Source: Paenibacillus sp. BIHB 4019
Lineage (GTDB): Bacteria; Bacillota; Bacilli; Paenibacillales; Paenibacillaceae
Direction: 5' to 3'
NCBI RefSeq assembly: GCF_002741035.1
Contig: NZ_CP016808.1
Span: forward strand, 1,426,001-1,490,000
DNA length: 64,000 nucleotides
The notes under the pieces are model-generated. The model did not search any database and had not been told where the DNA came from. It worked only from the letters and a program-made list of their open reading frames with translations. Position 1 is the first letter of the stretch; each line of letters starts with the position of its first letter. Of this stretch, positions 55,137 to 63,831 are shown one piece after another. The position numbers were made by a program, and so were the translations under genes.

Positions 55137-55180
55137 AAAAAAAGCCTGCCCGCCGCATCATAAACTCGCGGCGGGCAGGC
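55137..55180 (-). terminator. Strong terminator on the minus strand
   Basis: Thirteen-base perfect arms GCCTGCCCGCCGC/GCGGCGGGCAGGC. On the minus strand seven T residues follow. It ends transcripts from the spo0M side, although no gene is recognised in the 480 bp before it. Confidence 0.85.
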
Positions 55181-55660
55181 TGCTGCCATTTGCTATGGCG
55201 CCTCTGGGTTCGGCGCCTTTACTTCGGAGCCATTAGGTTGTATATGCAAACCGGAGCAGCCCTGCTGCTCCTTGCCCAGAGCCTAATCGAGGCCAAGCTC
55301 TTCTGACGCTTCAAGGCTTGAGAACCGAAGCGGGCGATTGTTGCTGAGAACACTGTGACGGAGCCGCTTTGGCTGAGACCCGCGCAGCGCGGGACGCTCG
55401 CTGCTTTTTTGGAGGACTGTGGTTCCGCTATTCTAGCTTTTGACCCGATTTCAGTCCATAAGCGGACAGGAAAGCCGTTATCATGCTCATCATCCCGTCA
55501 AATTGGCTAAGAACAGCGCATTTGCGGCTTCTGAGTCCACCATCTGTGCCTTTCCCGGTGATTCTGTTGAATTAGCGGCTTCTCTGTCCACCAAGTCTAT
55601 CTTTGCGCAGGGAGTAACCCCTGAAACAATGAATATGAAGCTGGTTTTTTTGCTTATCGG
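55181..55660. other. No gene recognised
   Basis: Minus-strand frames stay open over 55210-55420 in more than one phase without a start (one ends RFSSLEASEELGLD, another NLMAPK), suggesting a decayed or non-coding stretch. GGTTTTTTTGC at about 55644 is the only T-run. Confidence 0.35.
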
Positions 55661-56431
55661 TTAGGCGTGCCGGGCGATTATTTTTTCGAGCTGGCTCGCA
55701 ATCGCTTGCGTGCCAGCTTGCAGATGCTCCTGCGTAAAAGCGACGCGGACGAACGTTTCGTCCGTATTCATCGCTTCAGCAAAGAAGCCGCCCAGGCCGC
55801 GCGCTTTGCGGTCGATTTGCAGCAGCAGCTCCACCTGCCGGGCATCTGGATAGAAAATAACCTCCAGCTCATCAAGCTTGCCGCGGAACGGCCCTCCGGC
55901 CGGTACAAATTCCAGCTCTTGCACGAAAGGCAGCGAGCGTCCCAGACGCGAAGCGTATTCGCAATCTGCTTCACGCAGACGGAAGCCCAGCTGCTCCACC
56001 GCTCCCAGCACTATGCCCATCGCTGCATTAGGCACAACCTCAATGCGATCGTTATCACCAGGATCGATGGCGCCGCGAATGTCGAGCTCGGTTTTCACCC
56101 ATATTGGCGTTTTCCCTAATGTAAGCGGAGTTTGGAAAGGCAATTGAAAGGAAAAAGGCACTTCGCGATTTTCACCTGCTTTCAGCTCAAACGGCTGGCT
56201 AACCGGATATTTTCCAATAACGCAGTTATGTCTATGCTTCTGGTCATTGCTCTCGCGGATGTATTCGGTCATTACGGACAGCTCAATCTTCTCAATGCGC
56301 TGCTCCACGCTGCCGCCGCGAATTTGGACGACGCCGCGCACCTCTTCGCCTGGCGCATAACGGGACTTTTCCAGCAAAGTATCAATTTTTGCCGAGCCAA
56401 TGCCAATGCTTGCTAATAACCGATTAAACAT
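55661..56431 (-). CDS. spo0M: Sporulation-control protein Spo0M
   Basis: 256 residues with the two-lobed arrestin-like fold of Spo0M: MFNRLLASIGIGSAKIDTLL at the start, APGEEVRGVVQIRGG, and EFVPAGGPFRGKLDELEVIF near the end. It influences sporulation through the Spo0A phosphorelay and interacts with the cell-division/cytoskeleton machinery in Bacillus. Cytoplasmic. It is the clearest sign that the host sporulates. Confidence 0.9.
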   Translation of the reverse strand: MFNRLLASIGIGSAKIDTLLEKSRYAPGEEVRGVVQIRGGSVEQRIEKIELSVMTEYIRESNDQKHRHNCVIGKYPVSQPFELKAGENREVPFSFQLPFQTPLTLGKTPIWVKTELDIRGAIDPGDNDRIEVVPNAAMGIVLGAVEQLGFRLREADCEYASRLGRSLPFVQELEFVPAGGPFRGKLDELEVIFYPDARQVELLLQIDRKARGLGGFFAEAMNTDETFVRVAFTQEHLQAGTQAIASQLEKIIARHA

Positions 56432-56520
56432 AAAGACACCTCACCGAATAATTTTTTTCTCGCTATTCGGTTGTACGTCGAGCCGTATCTTCGCGTTGCA
56501 AATATTGTGCTGTTTATTAT

Positions 56521-58275
56521 TCATGCCTTTTCTTCCGGTTCCTTGCGGTAGGGAAACTGAATAATAAAGGTTGTACCTTGCCCCATAATACTGTCCGCCT
56601 TGATGCTGCCGAGATGGTTGTCGACAATTTTGTAGGTGACCATCAGGCCAAGCCCCGTCCCTCTGTCCTTCGTTGTATAAAATGGCTGGCCAATCTTGGA
56701 CAGCTGCTCCTTCGCAATGCCAGGACCCTCATCTTGAATGCGGATGATGATTCGCGCCTTCTGCGCAAGCTCAAGCGTAATGCGAATGAGGCCGCCGCTT
56801 GCCATCGCCTCGATTGCATTTTTGATGACATTGATAAACACCTGCTTGATTTGATTTTCCACGCCGAAGACGTAAAGCGGCTCCGCAGCCATATTCACCT
56901 GGATTTCAATATTGTGCATAATGGCCTGCGTCTCCAGCAGCGTCACCGATTCCGCCATAATCTGGCGCACATCCCGGTAGCACAGCTGATATGCCTGAGG
57001 CTTGGACAGCATCAGCAGCTCGCTCACAATGGATTCGATCCGTATCAGCTCGGATTTCATAATGTCATAATAATTATTGCTGCTGCGCCCAGAGGCAATG
57101 AGCTGCAGAAAACCTTTCAGCGAGGTGAGCGGATTGCGAATTTCATGGGCAATTCCCGCAGCCAGCTGGCCTGCAATATACAGCTTCTCAGAATTGATCA
57201 GCAGCTCCTCATTCTTTTTGCGCTCCGAAATATCGCGAATAATGACTTGATAAGCAAGGCTGCCCGTATGGCTTGTGCTCGTTCGAACCAATTCCGTATG
57301 CAGCAGCTTGCCATGCACCGTTCTCCAGTCCAGCTCGACGGGCTTTTGGCGCAGCAAATCCTCATTTTCCTCCTCGCCTAGCAATTGGCGAATTTCCTCA
57401 TGATGCTTCTCATGAAGAAAATCGTAGATCGACTCGCCGATGATTTCATGCTCGCTGCCTGCCTCAAACATCCGCAATCCAGAAGGATTGAAATATTGCC
57501 ACTTCCCCGATTTGATAATCGCAATCGTATCCAGGGAGTTCTCGACAAGCAGCTTGTAATTCGCATCGACCATGCTGTATTTGCGGCTGATCATCCAGGT
57601 GGACAAGCAGAAGCTCAATATGAGCATCGTTGCAATGCCAAGCAAAAACGACATGAGCATCATCGAGTCGTTCATGCTATCGGTCGTGTAGATGTCCCAA
57701 TACTCCACCTTCATCGCCTGCATGCCAATCGTGTGCATAACAATCATCGACAGCCCGAGAATGAGGCTGCTGATCAGCTTGCCATCCTTGCCCCTGCTTT
57801 CATACAAATTAAAGGCGACCAGCGCTCCGAAAAAAGCAACCAGGATCGACACCATAAACAAATAGCGATCCAGCTCATAGCTTTTCACCTGACTCCCCAG
57901 CAGGTTCAAATAATGCAGCATCGTTGAGCCAGCGGCAAGCAGCAGGCTGCTTAACGCCCTTCTAACCGGCCCGGGCCAGACAGATTCGTATACCGATATC
58001 GAAGCATAGGTAAGAGCCATGCAGCACAATAAAGTGTAAAGCATAGTCCAATCCAGAACTAATGGATAAGTCGAACCGAATATGGCTAGCACATGCATCG
58101 CCCAAACCCCTAGCCCAAATACGAAAGAGCTGCCAAACTTGCGGCTAAACGCTACTATTTTTTTGCCTGACGGCGGGTAACCAATCATGCTGAACAGCGT
58201 AAAACAGGCAAAGCAAACAATCATAAATGAAAACAGTGTAAAAAAGGGATTCCCCATAACGAATTGGTGATTCAT
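56521..58275 (-). CDS. MHYT-PAS sensor histidine kinase
   Basis: 584 residues. An N-terminal MHYT domain of seven membrane helices has the repeated Met-His motif (WAMHVLAIFG, GSTMLHYLNLLG, IVMHTIGMQAM), thought to bind copper or sense gases. A PAS domain follows (ENSLDTIAIIKSGKWQYFNP), then HisKA with AAGIAHEIRNPLTSLKGFLQ and the ATPase boxes NVIKNAIEAM, QDEGPGIAKEQL and GTGLGLMV. The layout resembles sporulation kinases (KinA-E group). The ATG at 58275 has GAGGAG upstream; no response regulator is adjacent, which is usual for phosphorelay kinases. Confidence 0.9.
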   Translation of the reverse strand: MNHQFVMGNPFFTLFSFMIVCFACFTLFSMIGYPPSGKKIVAFSRKFGSSFVFGLGVWAMHVLAIFGSTYPLVLDWTMLYTLLCCMALTYASISVYESVWPGPVRRALSSLLLAAGSTMLHYLNLLGSQVKSYELDRYLFMVSILVAFFGALVAFNLYESRGKDGKLISSLILGLSMIVMHTIGMQAMKVEYWDIYTTDSMNDSMMLMSFLLGIATMLILSFCLSTWMISRKYSMVDANYKLLVENSLDTIAIIKSGKWQYFNPSGLRMFEAGSEHEIIGESIYDFLHEKHHEEIRQLLGEEENEDLLRQKPVELDWRTVHGKLLHTELVRTSTSHTGSLAYQVIIRDISERKKNEELLINSEKLYIAGQLAAGIAHEIRNPLTSLKGFLQLIASGRSSNNYYDIMKSELIRIESIVSELLMLSKPQAYQLCYRDVRQIMAESVTLLETQAIMHNIEIQVNMAAEPLYVFGVENQIKQVFINVIKNAIEAMASGGLIRITLELAQKARIIIRIQDEGPGIAKEQLSKIGQPFYTTKDRGTGLGLMVTYKIVDNHLGSIKADSIMGQGTTFIIQFPYRKEPEEKA

Positions 58276-58662
58276 AAAACTCCTCAAATATCCAGTAATT
58301 TACTCACAATACTGAAATTCGACAATATCCAATAAAATCCTCTCTTTTTACATATCTTTTTTCACAAAAAAAGCAGAAAATGATGCAAAATGACGAATAA
58401 GAGTCGCTCCCAGACTGGGAAGTCATGGCCTTTTTTCAATAAAGAACGTCGTGCCTCTGTCAATACCTGTATTCGGAATGGTAAGGAAAATTGTTATTTT
58501 ATGTAATTTTAGTATTATCTTTTTATGCCGCTGCTTTAGGAATGGTGTTTCTGGCTTGTTTTATATACAATAAAGAGCAATCAGAGCTTTTGCATAGCTG
58601 CGTTTTGCTGCGCTCGCTATTGCGATTTTTCCCGGCAAGCTTATTTTATAAAGGAGAGATTT
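58276..58662. other. Intergenic region between divergent genes
   Basis: No gene seen. AT-rich with several T/A runs. It holds the promoters of the kinase (minus) and mscL (plus). A plus-strand frame at 58491-58688 lacks a ribosome site. Confidence 0.5.
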
Positions 58663-59172
58663 ATGATGAAAATTGTACAGGAATTTAAGGAATTTGCGAT
58701 TAAGGGCAACGTTATTGACCTGGCCGTCGGTGTCATTATTGGCGGAGCTTTCGGTAAAATTGTCACTTCGCTTGTGAACGACATTATTATGCCGCCGATT
58801 GGACGGGTTTTGGGCGGTGTCAATTTCAAGGACTTATTCATTAATCTCGATCCGAAGCATACGGAGCAATTGGAGGCTGCCGGTACCGTTGTCCGCTCCC
58901 TCGACGATGCATCCAAAAACGGCATTGCCGTTATCGCCTATGGCCAGTTTATTAATGTGATGCTGGATTTCTTTATCGTAGCCGTCTGTATTTTCTTCCT
59001 CGTTAAAGGCATTAATATGCTGCGCCGCAGCAAAACCGAGGAAGCTCCCGCCGAAGCTGCTCCTACGGAAAAAGACTGCCCTTACTGCTTGTCCAGCATT
59101 CCGCTGAAAGCGACTCGCTGCAAACACTGCACGTCCCAGCTTGAAGCTGTCGATACAGGACGCTCTCACTAA
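58663..59172 (+). CDS. mscL: Large-conductance mechanosensitive channel with C-terminal zinc ribbon
   Basis: 169 residues. The channel part is complete: [39 protein letters not shown], and the second helix ([20 protein letters not shown]). MscL is normally 130-145 residues; here about 30 extra residues after an Ala/Glu linker hold [18 protein letters not shown], a C-x2-C...C-x2-C zinc ribbon. The channel opens under membrane tension to release solutes. AAGGAGAG precedes two tandem ATG codons; either may be used. Confidence 0.93.
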   Translation: MMKIVQEFKEFAIKGNVIDLAVGVIIGGAFGKIVTSLVNDIIMPPIGRVLGGVNFKDLFINLDPKHTEQLEAAGTVVRSLDDASKNGIAVIAYGQFINVMLDFFIVAVCIFFLVKGINMLRRSKTEEAPAEAAPTEKDCPYCLSSIPLKATRCKHCTSQLEAVDTGRSH

Positions 59173-59284
59173 GGAGCTGCGAGGAAATGAGTACTCGATT
59201 TATCGACAGATTAGCGGTGCTTTATTTCGTCGCAGTCTCTAAACGCGCAAACTGCCCTATCTTTTATACAAAGGAGTTCGTGCA

Positions 59285-59917
59285 ATGACAGAGGAATATT
59301 TCGATATTTATGATGAGCAGATGAATCCCATCGGTACAGCCACCCGCTCGGAGACGCATGCCAAGGGCTACTGGCACCGCTCCTTTCACTGCTGGCTCAC
59401 ACGCAAGGAAGAAGATCGCCGCTACGTCCGGTTTCAGCTGCGGCAGTCCAGCAAGGATACTTGTCCGGACTGCTATGACATTACCGTCGCTGGACATCTC
59501 TCGGCAGGCGAAACGATGCGCGACGCCGCACGCGAGCTGCAGGAGGAGATTGGCGTAACCGCCAGTTTCGACGACCTAATCCCGCTTGGGCAGCTGCGTG
59601 AGGATACCGTAGGCACGGCTGGCGGCGTCAGTTTCATCGACCGTGAGGTCAGCGATGTGTTCGGCTTCGTCTGCTCCTTGCCGCTGATGGAATTACAGCT
59701 GCAAGCCGAAGAGGTGGCCGGCGTGTACGAGGCCGACCTGGAAGAGCTGCTCCAGCTGTTCGAGCACGAGCGGTCGGAGCTGGTGGTATCAGGGGTAGCT
59801 GTAAGCCAGGATGGCGGGCAGATACCTTCCGTAAGGAGCGTGCGGGTGGAGCAGTTCGTGCCGCGCAAAGCGGAATATTACGCAAGCGTGATGCGCGCCT
59901 TGCGCGATTGCACGTAG
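59285..59917 (+). CDS. NUDIX hydrolase
   Basis: 210 residues. NUDIX box at about 61-83 (GHLSAGETMRDA, then ARELQEEIGV) with the REx2EE metal-binding core. The N-terminal FDIYDEQMNPIGTATRSE and GYWHRSFHCWL are typical of the isopentenyl-diphosphate-isomerase-like NUDIX group (YfcD-type). It cleaves a nucleoside-diphosphate-linked compound; substrate unknown. AAAGGAG before the ATG. Its 3' 269 bp overlap, antisense, the open frame of the tyrosinase-like gene. Confidence 0.9.
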   Translation: MTEEYFDIYDEQMNPIGTATRSETHAKGYWHRSFHCWLTRKEEDRRYVRFQLRQSSKDTCPDCYDITVAGHLSAGETMRDAARELQEEIGVTASFDDLIPLGQLREDTVGTAGGVSFIDREVSDVFGFVCSLPLMELQLQAEEVAGVYEADLEELLQLFEHERSELVVSGVAVSQDGGQIPSVRSVRVEQFVPRKAEYYASVMRALRDCT

Positions 59918-60524
59918 GCGCTGAAGCAGCGACGCCAGCGGAACGCTGCTGCCGCACAGAGCGGCTTTGACTTTGAATCTTGCTGCTCTGGCTTTGGTTC
60001 TGGTTCTGGTTCTGGCTCTGGCCTTGCCTTTGGCCTTTCGCGTCAGCGCGTTGGCCCCAAGCATTTTCCCAGTTGCGATACCACTGGTCAATTAGCCCGT
60101 GAATTTGATAAAACGTCGTATGGCGCGGCGCCAAATCAAAGTCATTGATTTCCGGCTCGTTCATCAGCTGGGCTGAAATCATATGCATACAGCCGTGAAT
60201 GCCGCTGGACTCGATGTAGCTGCCTAGTTCATCCAGCGTAGCAAAGGAGCGCGGATTATTTCGAATCCGATTTTCCGCAGCCGGATTATAGCAAGGAGCG
60301 CGGCGAATAGCTTCCGGGATTTCCGGCCACGCCGCAATCAGACTGGTGTCATAGCCTTGGCTGTTATACCAGTTGTACACACGGTTAATGAAGTCGCGGT
60401 GAAAACGCATAAATTGATCACCGAACCCGCGAGGCGGGATGGTGCCGGGAATGACATGATGCGTATGGTGCCATACGGCATGCTCCTGGAGCAGCGGTGC
60501 GGGGAAATTCGGGATTAGCGGCAT
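59649..60524 (-). CDS. Tyrosinase/di-copper-like protein, C-terminal limit uncertain
   Basis: The first ~165 residues resemble a short tyrosinase-type domain. HAVWHHTHHV and FMRFHRDFINRVYNWY could form the first copper site, and HGCMHMIS with HTTFYQIHGLIDQWYRNW the second. After it comes a Gln/Asn/Ser repeat (RQGQSQNQNQNQSQSS, from a hexanucleotide repeat at 59992-60040) and then an Arg/Ala/Pro-rich tail that runs antisense through the NUDIX gene. That tail looks like an antisense artefact, so the natural stop was probably lost. GGAGGGG precedes the ATG at 60524. Confidence 0.6.
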   Translation of the reverse strand: MPLIPNFPAPLLQEHAVWHHTHHVIPGTIPPRGFGDQFMRFHRDFINRVYNWYNSQGYDTSLIAAWPEIPEAIRRAPCYNPAAENRIRNNPRSFATLDELGSYIESSGIHGCMHMISAQLMNEPEINDFDLAPRHTTFYQIHGLIDQWYRNWENAWGQRADAKGQRQGQSQNQNQNQSQSSKIQSQSRSVRQQRSAGVAASAPTCNRARRASRLRNIPLCAARTAPPARSLRKVSARHPGLQLPLIPPAPTARARTAGAALPGRPRTRRPPLRLAAVIPSAARSRRSRTHR

Positions 60525-60698
60525 CGTTCGTCCCCTCCATTTATAGTTGTTGTCCATACTCGTTTATCGGTCTAACCTTGCTGTCCTATCGTATGCCGAT
60601 TCGCGAAGCGCGGTGACAGATTATTAAGCCATAGAAATGGATGGATAACAGGCGAATAAGCGAGTGAATACTTCCTATGAACAGCCCAATAGAACGAA
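60525..60698. other. Intergenic region
   Basis: No gene seen. It should contain the promoter of the tyrosinase-like gene (minus strand). Confidence 0.4.
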
Positions 60699-60747
60699 GC
60701 AAGGACCGGCAAGCCTCTGAAGGGGCTTGCCGGTCCTTGCTTGTTTT
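60699..60747. terminator. Strong hairpin terminator
   Basis: GCAAGGACCGGCAAGCC and GGCTTGCCGGTCCTTGC form a perfect 17-bp stem with an 8-base loop. TTGTTTT follows on the plus strand. It ends the minus-strand gene whose stop is at 60763. Confidence 0.8.
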
Positions 60748-60762
60748 AGCGTCTGCTTGCAA

Positions 60763-61191
60763 CTAGAAACGGTTGCGGTGTTCGTTGCGGTGTTCTCTTC
60801 TGATACAAATGTCAAACGAGATTGTAACCGCATGGTCTCTGCCAAATGAACAACAGATTCTGACGCAATCAGAACGATCTGTGCAGAAGAAGTGAACGAC
60901 TCGGCATTCGCAGCCGATAATGTTCTGAACCGCCCGAGCATCGTGACAGCGGATCGCTCTGACGAGCCTCTCAGCAACCTCTTCATGCTCTAGTCTTTTG
61001 AAAATTTTGCTTAATTCTTTTCCTGCATCCTGAATTCCTTCAACTGCCTGGTCTCTGCGATGACAACCATTGCTTCTGTGCTCATTTGCTGACTCTTGGC
61101 GTTGACAGGAACAAGAAGAAGTGCGGGCCCGTTTCGATTGGCGCGATGCTGATTTAATGTTTTTCACTTGAAACTTCGATTTTACTGACAT
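60763..61191 (-). CDS. Cys-rich protein, possibly a spore coat/exosporium protein, 142 aa
   Basis: Nine cysteines, many in the second half (IIGCECRVVHFFCTDRSDCV, RICCSFGRDHAVTISFDICI). The first third is basic (KSKFQVKNIKSASRQSKRAR). A Cys-rich core recalls CotZ/ExsY-type coat proteins, but no family match is asserted. The ATG at 61191 has GAGAGGTGG eight bases away; the frame open to 61278 is unlikely. It has its own strong terminator. Confidence 0.5.
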   Translation of the reverse strand: MSVKSKFQVKNIKSASRQSKRARTSSCSCQRQESANEHRSNGCHRRDQAVEGIQDAGKELSKIFKRLEHEEVAERLVRAIRCHDARAVQNIIGCECRVVHFFCTDRSDCVRICCSFGRDHAVTISFDICIRREHRNEHRNRF

Positions 61192-61359
61192 AATAAATGC
61201 CACCTCTCTCATGGTTTCTGCTATATCATATTCAAATAGAGTAAAGAGGTATGGACATGTATTCCCCGTCAAACACATATCTGCTATTCCTTAATTTCTG
61301 TATAGGCCAGCGATTAGCGGGACATATTAAGTGGCATCACTGGAAATGGAGGAAAATTT

Positions 61360-61905
61360 GTGTTTATCCAAAAAACAATCTGCATCACAACGCTCTGCTT
61401 AGCGCTAGGAGGCGCTTCCCTGCCTGCAGCCCAAGCCGCTGGAAAAACGGTACCCTCTGAGGAAATCAAGCTCGACCTCATTAATAGCAAAGGAGCCGTC
61501 ATCGGCAAAGCAAGCCTGCAGGAGCAGGCTGACGGTGTACATATCCGCCTTGCGGTGGACCAGCTCGCACCGGGCATGCACGGCATTCATTTTCACGAAA
61601 CGGGGAAGTGCGAGGCTCCCGAATTTACAACCGCTGGGGCGCATTTCAATCCGCTAAGCAAGCAGCATGGGTTCAGCAACCCCAAAGGCTTCCATTCTGG
61701 CGATTTGCCGAATATTCAAGTTGACGCGTCTGGAAAAGTAGAAGCCGAAATCATTTCGAAAAATGTGACGCTCGCCAAGGGCGAACCTAACTCGCTAATA
61801 AAATCAGGCGGCGCTGCTCTGGTTATTCACGAGAAAGCGGATGATTACGTCACTGATCCTTCCGGCAATTCCGGCGCTCGCATCGCATGCGGTGTAATTA
61901 AATAG
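61360..61905 (+). CDS. Cu/Zn superoxide dismutase-like secreted protein
   Basis: 181 residues. Signal peptide (TICITTLCLALGGASLPAAQ). Metal ligands are present in order: HGIHFHETGKC (Cu), GAHFNPLSKQHG (Cu/Zn), GFHSGDLPNI (Zn), and VIHEKADD (Cu). Both disulfide cysteines are present (GKCEAP, IACGVIK). It should dismutate superoxide at the cell surface. Bacillus homologues (YojM) often lack a ligand; here the set looks complete. The start is GTG with GGAGG upstream. Confidence 0.87.
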   Translation: MFIQKTICITTLCLALGGASLPAAQAAGKTVPSEEIKLDLINSKGAVIGKASLQEQADGVHIRLAVDQLAPGMHGIHFHETGKCEAPEFTTAGAHFNPLSKQHGFSNPKGFHSGDLPNIQVDASGKVEAEIISKNVTLAKGEPNSLIKSGGAALVIHEKADDYVTDPSGNSGARIACGVIK

Positions 61906-61984
61906 CGCTAAAAGGATGCTGGAAGATAGTCGGCTCAATTACGGCACGGAGAAACAAGCCGTAAGACGATGCACGATCCATATG

Positions 61985-62026
61985 AAAAAGCGCGGGCTCC
62001 GGGTTTTCAGAGCACCGCGCTTTTTT
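61985..62026 (+). terminator. Terminator after the superoxide dismutase gene
   Basis: AAAAAGCGCGG and CCGCGCTTTTTT form the stem, with GGCTCC/AGAGC pairing partly inside; six T residues follow. Confidence 0.85.
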
Positions 62027-62201
62027 CATTTTCACAACATTGAATAAAGCGTTCCATCACGTCCTTCCCTCCATTCATAATTGAATTGGCGGATCGGCGT
62101 CCTTCTTAAAAACCAGCATCATCCCCGCCCCTCCCGCATATAGCTTAATTTAGGATGAGACTCCCTGCTGGCATGCTGCGGGGCAAAGGAGCGATGTTCA
62201 T

Positions 62202-62510
62202 ATGTCAGAGCAATTAAAGGCAGCGGAGCAAGCGGCAGCTGTGTTGTACCAGGCAGAACCTGCACATACAGCTATGGTGCAACAAGTGCAAGAACAGATC
62301 CATCGTCTGTGCCACGGACATATGCATAGGCCTGTGCGCGTGCATACGATGGATGGCCATGTATACGAGGGCTATATTGCACATGTGGACCGCTGCCTGC
62401 TGTATTTGCACTGTACCGTGCAGGACCCGCGCGCCTTCATTCCTCCACAAAACGCCATTCTTCCACTCGTTCTCTACGAGCTGCTTGTCATTACCCTGCT
62501 TTACACCTAA
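62202..62510 (+). CDS. Small protein with an Sm-like segment, 102 aa
   Basis: N-terminal helix (EQLKAAEQAAAVLYQAEPAH) followed by VRVHTMDGHVYEGYIAHVD and LLYLHC, which follows the pattern of a short LSm/SH3-like beta barrel (VxVxTxDGxxYEGxIxxVD). The end is hydrophobic (LPLVLYELLVITLLYT). Similar short proteins are common in Bacillales without known role. AAAGGAG before the ATG. RNA binding is only a guess. Confidence 0.5.
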   Translation: MSEQLKAAEQAAAVLYQAEPAHTAMVQQVQEQIHRLCHGHMHRPVRVHTMDGHVYEGYIAHVDRCLLYLHCTVQDPRAFIPPQNAILPLVLYELLVITLLYT

Positions 62511-62572
62511 AACGCTGTTCTTCTCCCGTTCATACCCCCATGCTATAATAGTCACAGCTTAGGGGGATGAAT

Positions 62573-63211
62573 ATGCAAATTATCGCAATGGTTACGATGC
62601 TGCTTGATCATATTGGATTGATCTGGTTTCCCGAAGATGATACCTGGCGGATTATTGGCAGGCTTGCTATGCCGCTTTATGCTTATGCGCTTGTCATTGG
62701 ATATTTCCGCACCAAAAACATAAACCAATACTTATGGCGGATGGCCGCCATTGCGGCTTTGTCGCAAATCCCATATTCGCTAGCCTTCGGCACTTGGGAA
62801 ATTAACACCGTGGGCACTCTGCTCGTTTGTCTCGTGTCCCTCAAGCTTCTGGACCAGTTGAGGTCGAGTCCTGCCCTTCAAGTGTCGCTGGCTGCCTTTC
62901 TGCTGCTGCTGCTCGAAGCCATTCCATGCAGCTACGGCGCTTATTTGCTAGTGCTCGTCCTCATCTACCGTTATGTCCCGAAACACGGTATGGCTCCGGC
63001 CCATCTGCTGCTCAATCTCTTTTATTTATTCTACATGGGCTGGAGCATTCAATTGTTCAGCGTTGTCGCAACCTTGCTGCTTGTCTACTCGCCAAGCATG
63101 CTGCTAGCAGCCGATACAATCAAAATTCCTCGCAGCCTTTGGCGCAGTTTTTACCCGTTGCATCTTGCCATTATCGCAGCACTGCAGTATGTAATCCTAG
63201 CTGGAAAGTAG
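62573..63211 (+). CDS. TraX-family membrane protein
   Basis: 212 residues with six to eight membrane helices. MVTMLLDHIGLIWFPEDD, IIGRLAMPLYAYALVIGYFR and the later LSQIPYSLAFG are the conserved elements of the TraX family, first described as pilin N-acetyltransferase in F plasmids and since found widely in Firmicutes as a likely acyltransferase. AGGGGG lies seven bases before the ATG at 62573, better spaced than the ATG at 62567. No conjugation genes are nearby. Confidence 0.85.
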   Translation: MQIIAMVTMLLDHIGLIWFPEDDTWRIIGRLAMPLYAYALVIGYFRTKNINQYLWRMAAIAALSQIPYSLAFGTWEINTVGTLLVCLVSLKLLDQLRSSPALQVSLAAFLLLLLEAIPCSYGAYLLVLVLIYRYVPKHGMAPAHLLLNLFYLFYMGWSIQLFSVVATLLLVYSPSMLLAADTIKIPRSLWRSFYPLHLAIIAALQYVILAGK

Positions 63212-63338
63212 TATTTTCCAGCTGACATAATGTGTTAGAAATATATAAGCAAATTAAACAATATTCTTACGGCTGTTTCATAAGCGGCTAAAACGTTTAG
63301 GATAGAATAGGAAAAAACGATCGGAGGTGGACAAGGTC

Positions 63339-63557
63339 ATGATGAAAATCATTACCTTCAAAAGTCGTTCTGTACCTGTTTATTATACTAACGAACAAGC
63401 CGCGTCAGTTGAGCAGCTTCATCATAAACTGCGTGAAATGGAACTCAATTTCGACTTTCGAAAAAAATGGAAACGGATCTCTAAAGTTGAAGTCGTACGT
63501 GAGGTTGCTATTTTTCAATACAGCGATGGTACTAAACTTTATCTGGAAGTTAGCTAA
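63339..63557 (+). CDS. Hypothetical protein, 72 aa
   Basis: Starts at one of two adjacent ATG codons after GGAGGTGG. MMKIITFKSRSVPVYYTNEQ, a central amphipathic helix, and VREVAIFQYSDGTKLYLEV at the end. Small alpha/beta protein, soluble. It has its own terminator. Not recognised. Confidence 0.55.
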   Translation: MMKIITFKSRSVPVYYTNEQAASVEQLHHKLREMELNFDFRKKWKRISKVEVVREVAIFQYSDGTKLYLEVS

Positions 63558-63707
63558 ACACCCTCTGGCCCCCACTGGACTAAAAGGAACATCATCCCCA
63601 ACCTAAACAAGCGTAAACGATTTTTTCGCTTTTATTCGACGAAACCGGTACGCAATGGAACCGAAGCATATACGGATCGCATCACTCATTTATTCCAATC
63701 GTTTAGA

Positions 63708-63746
63708 AAAGCCTCCTACCGCTGCGATAGTGGATTTGGAGGCTTT
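63708..63746 (+). terminator. Terminator after the 72-aa gene
   Basis: AAAGCCTCC/GGAGGCTTT, a 9-bp perfect stem with a 21-base loop, followed by GTTG. Moderate strength. Confidence 0.6.
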
Positions 63747-63778
63747 GTTGCGTTTAATACCCTGACCTTTATTCTAAT

Positions 63779-63820
63779 GAAAAAAGAGCCTGCCCTATCG
63801 CTTTCGCTTGGGCAAGCTCT
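63779..63820 (-). terminator. Terminator of the EAL-domain gene
   Basis: On the minus strand AGAGCTTGCCC pairs with GGGCAGGCTCT and is followed by TTTTTT. Confidence 0.8.
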
Positions 63821-63831
63821 ATATCAGAAGA

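Noticed and set aside
62573..63211. TraX-like gene considered as evidence for a conjugative element
   Set aside because: Stand-alone TraX-family genes are common in Firmicute chromosomes, and no other transfer gene is nearby.
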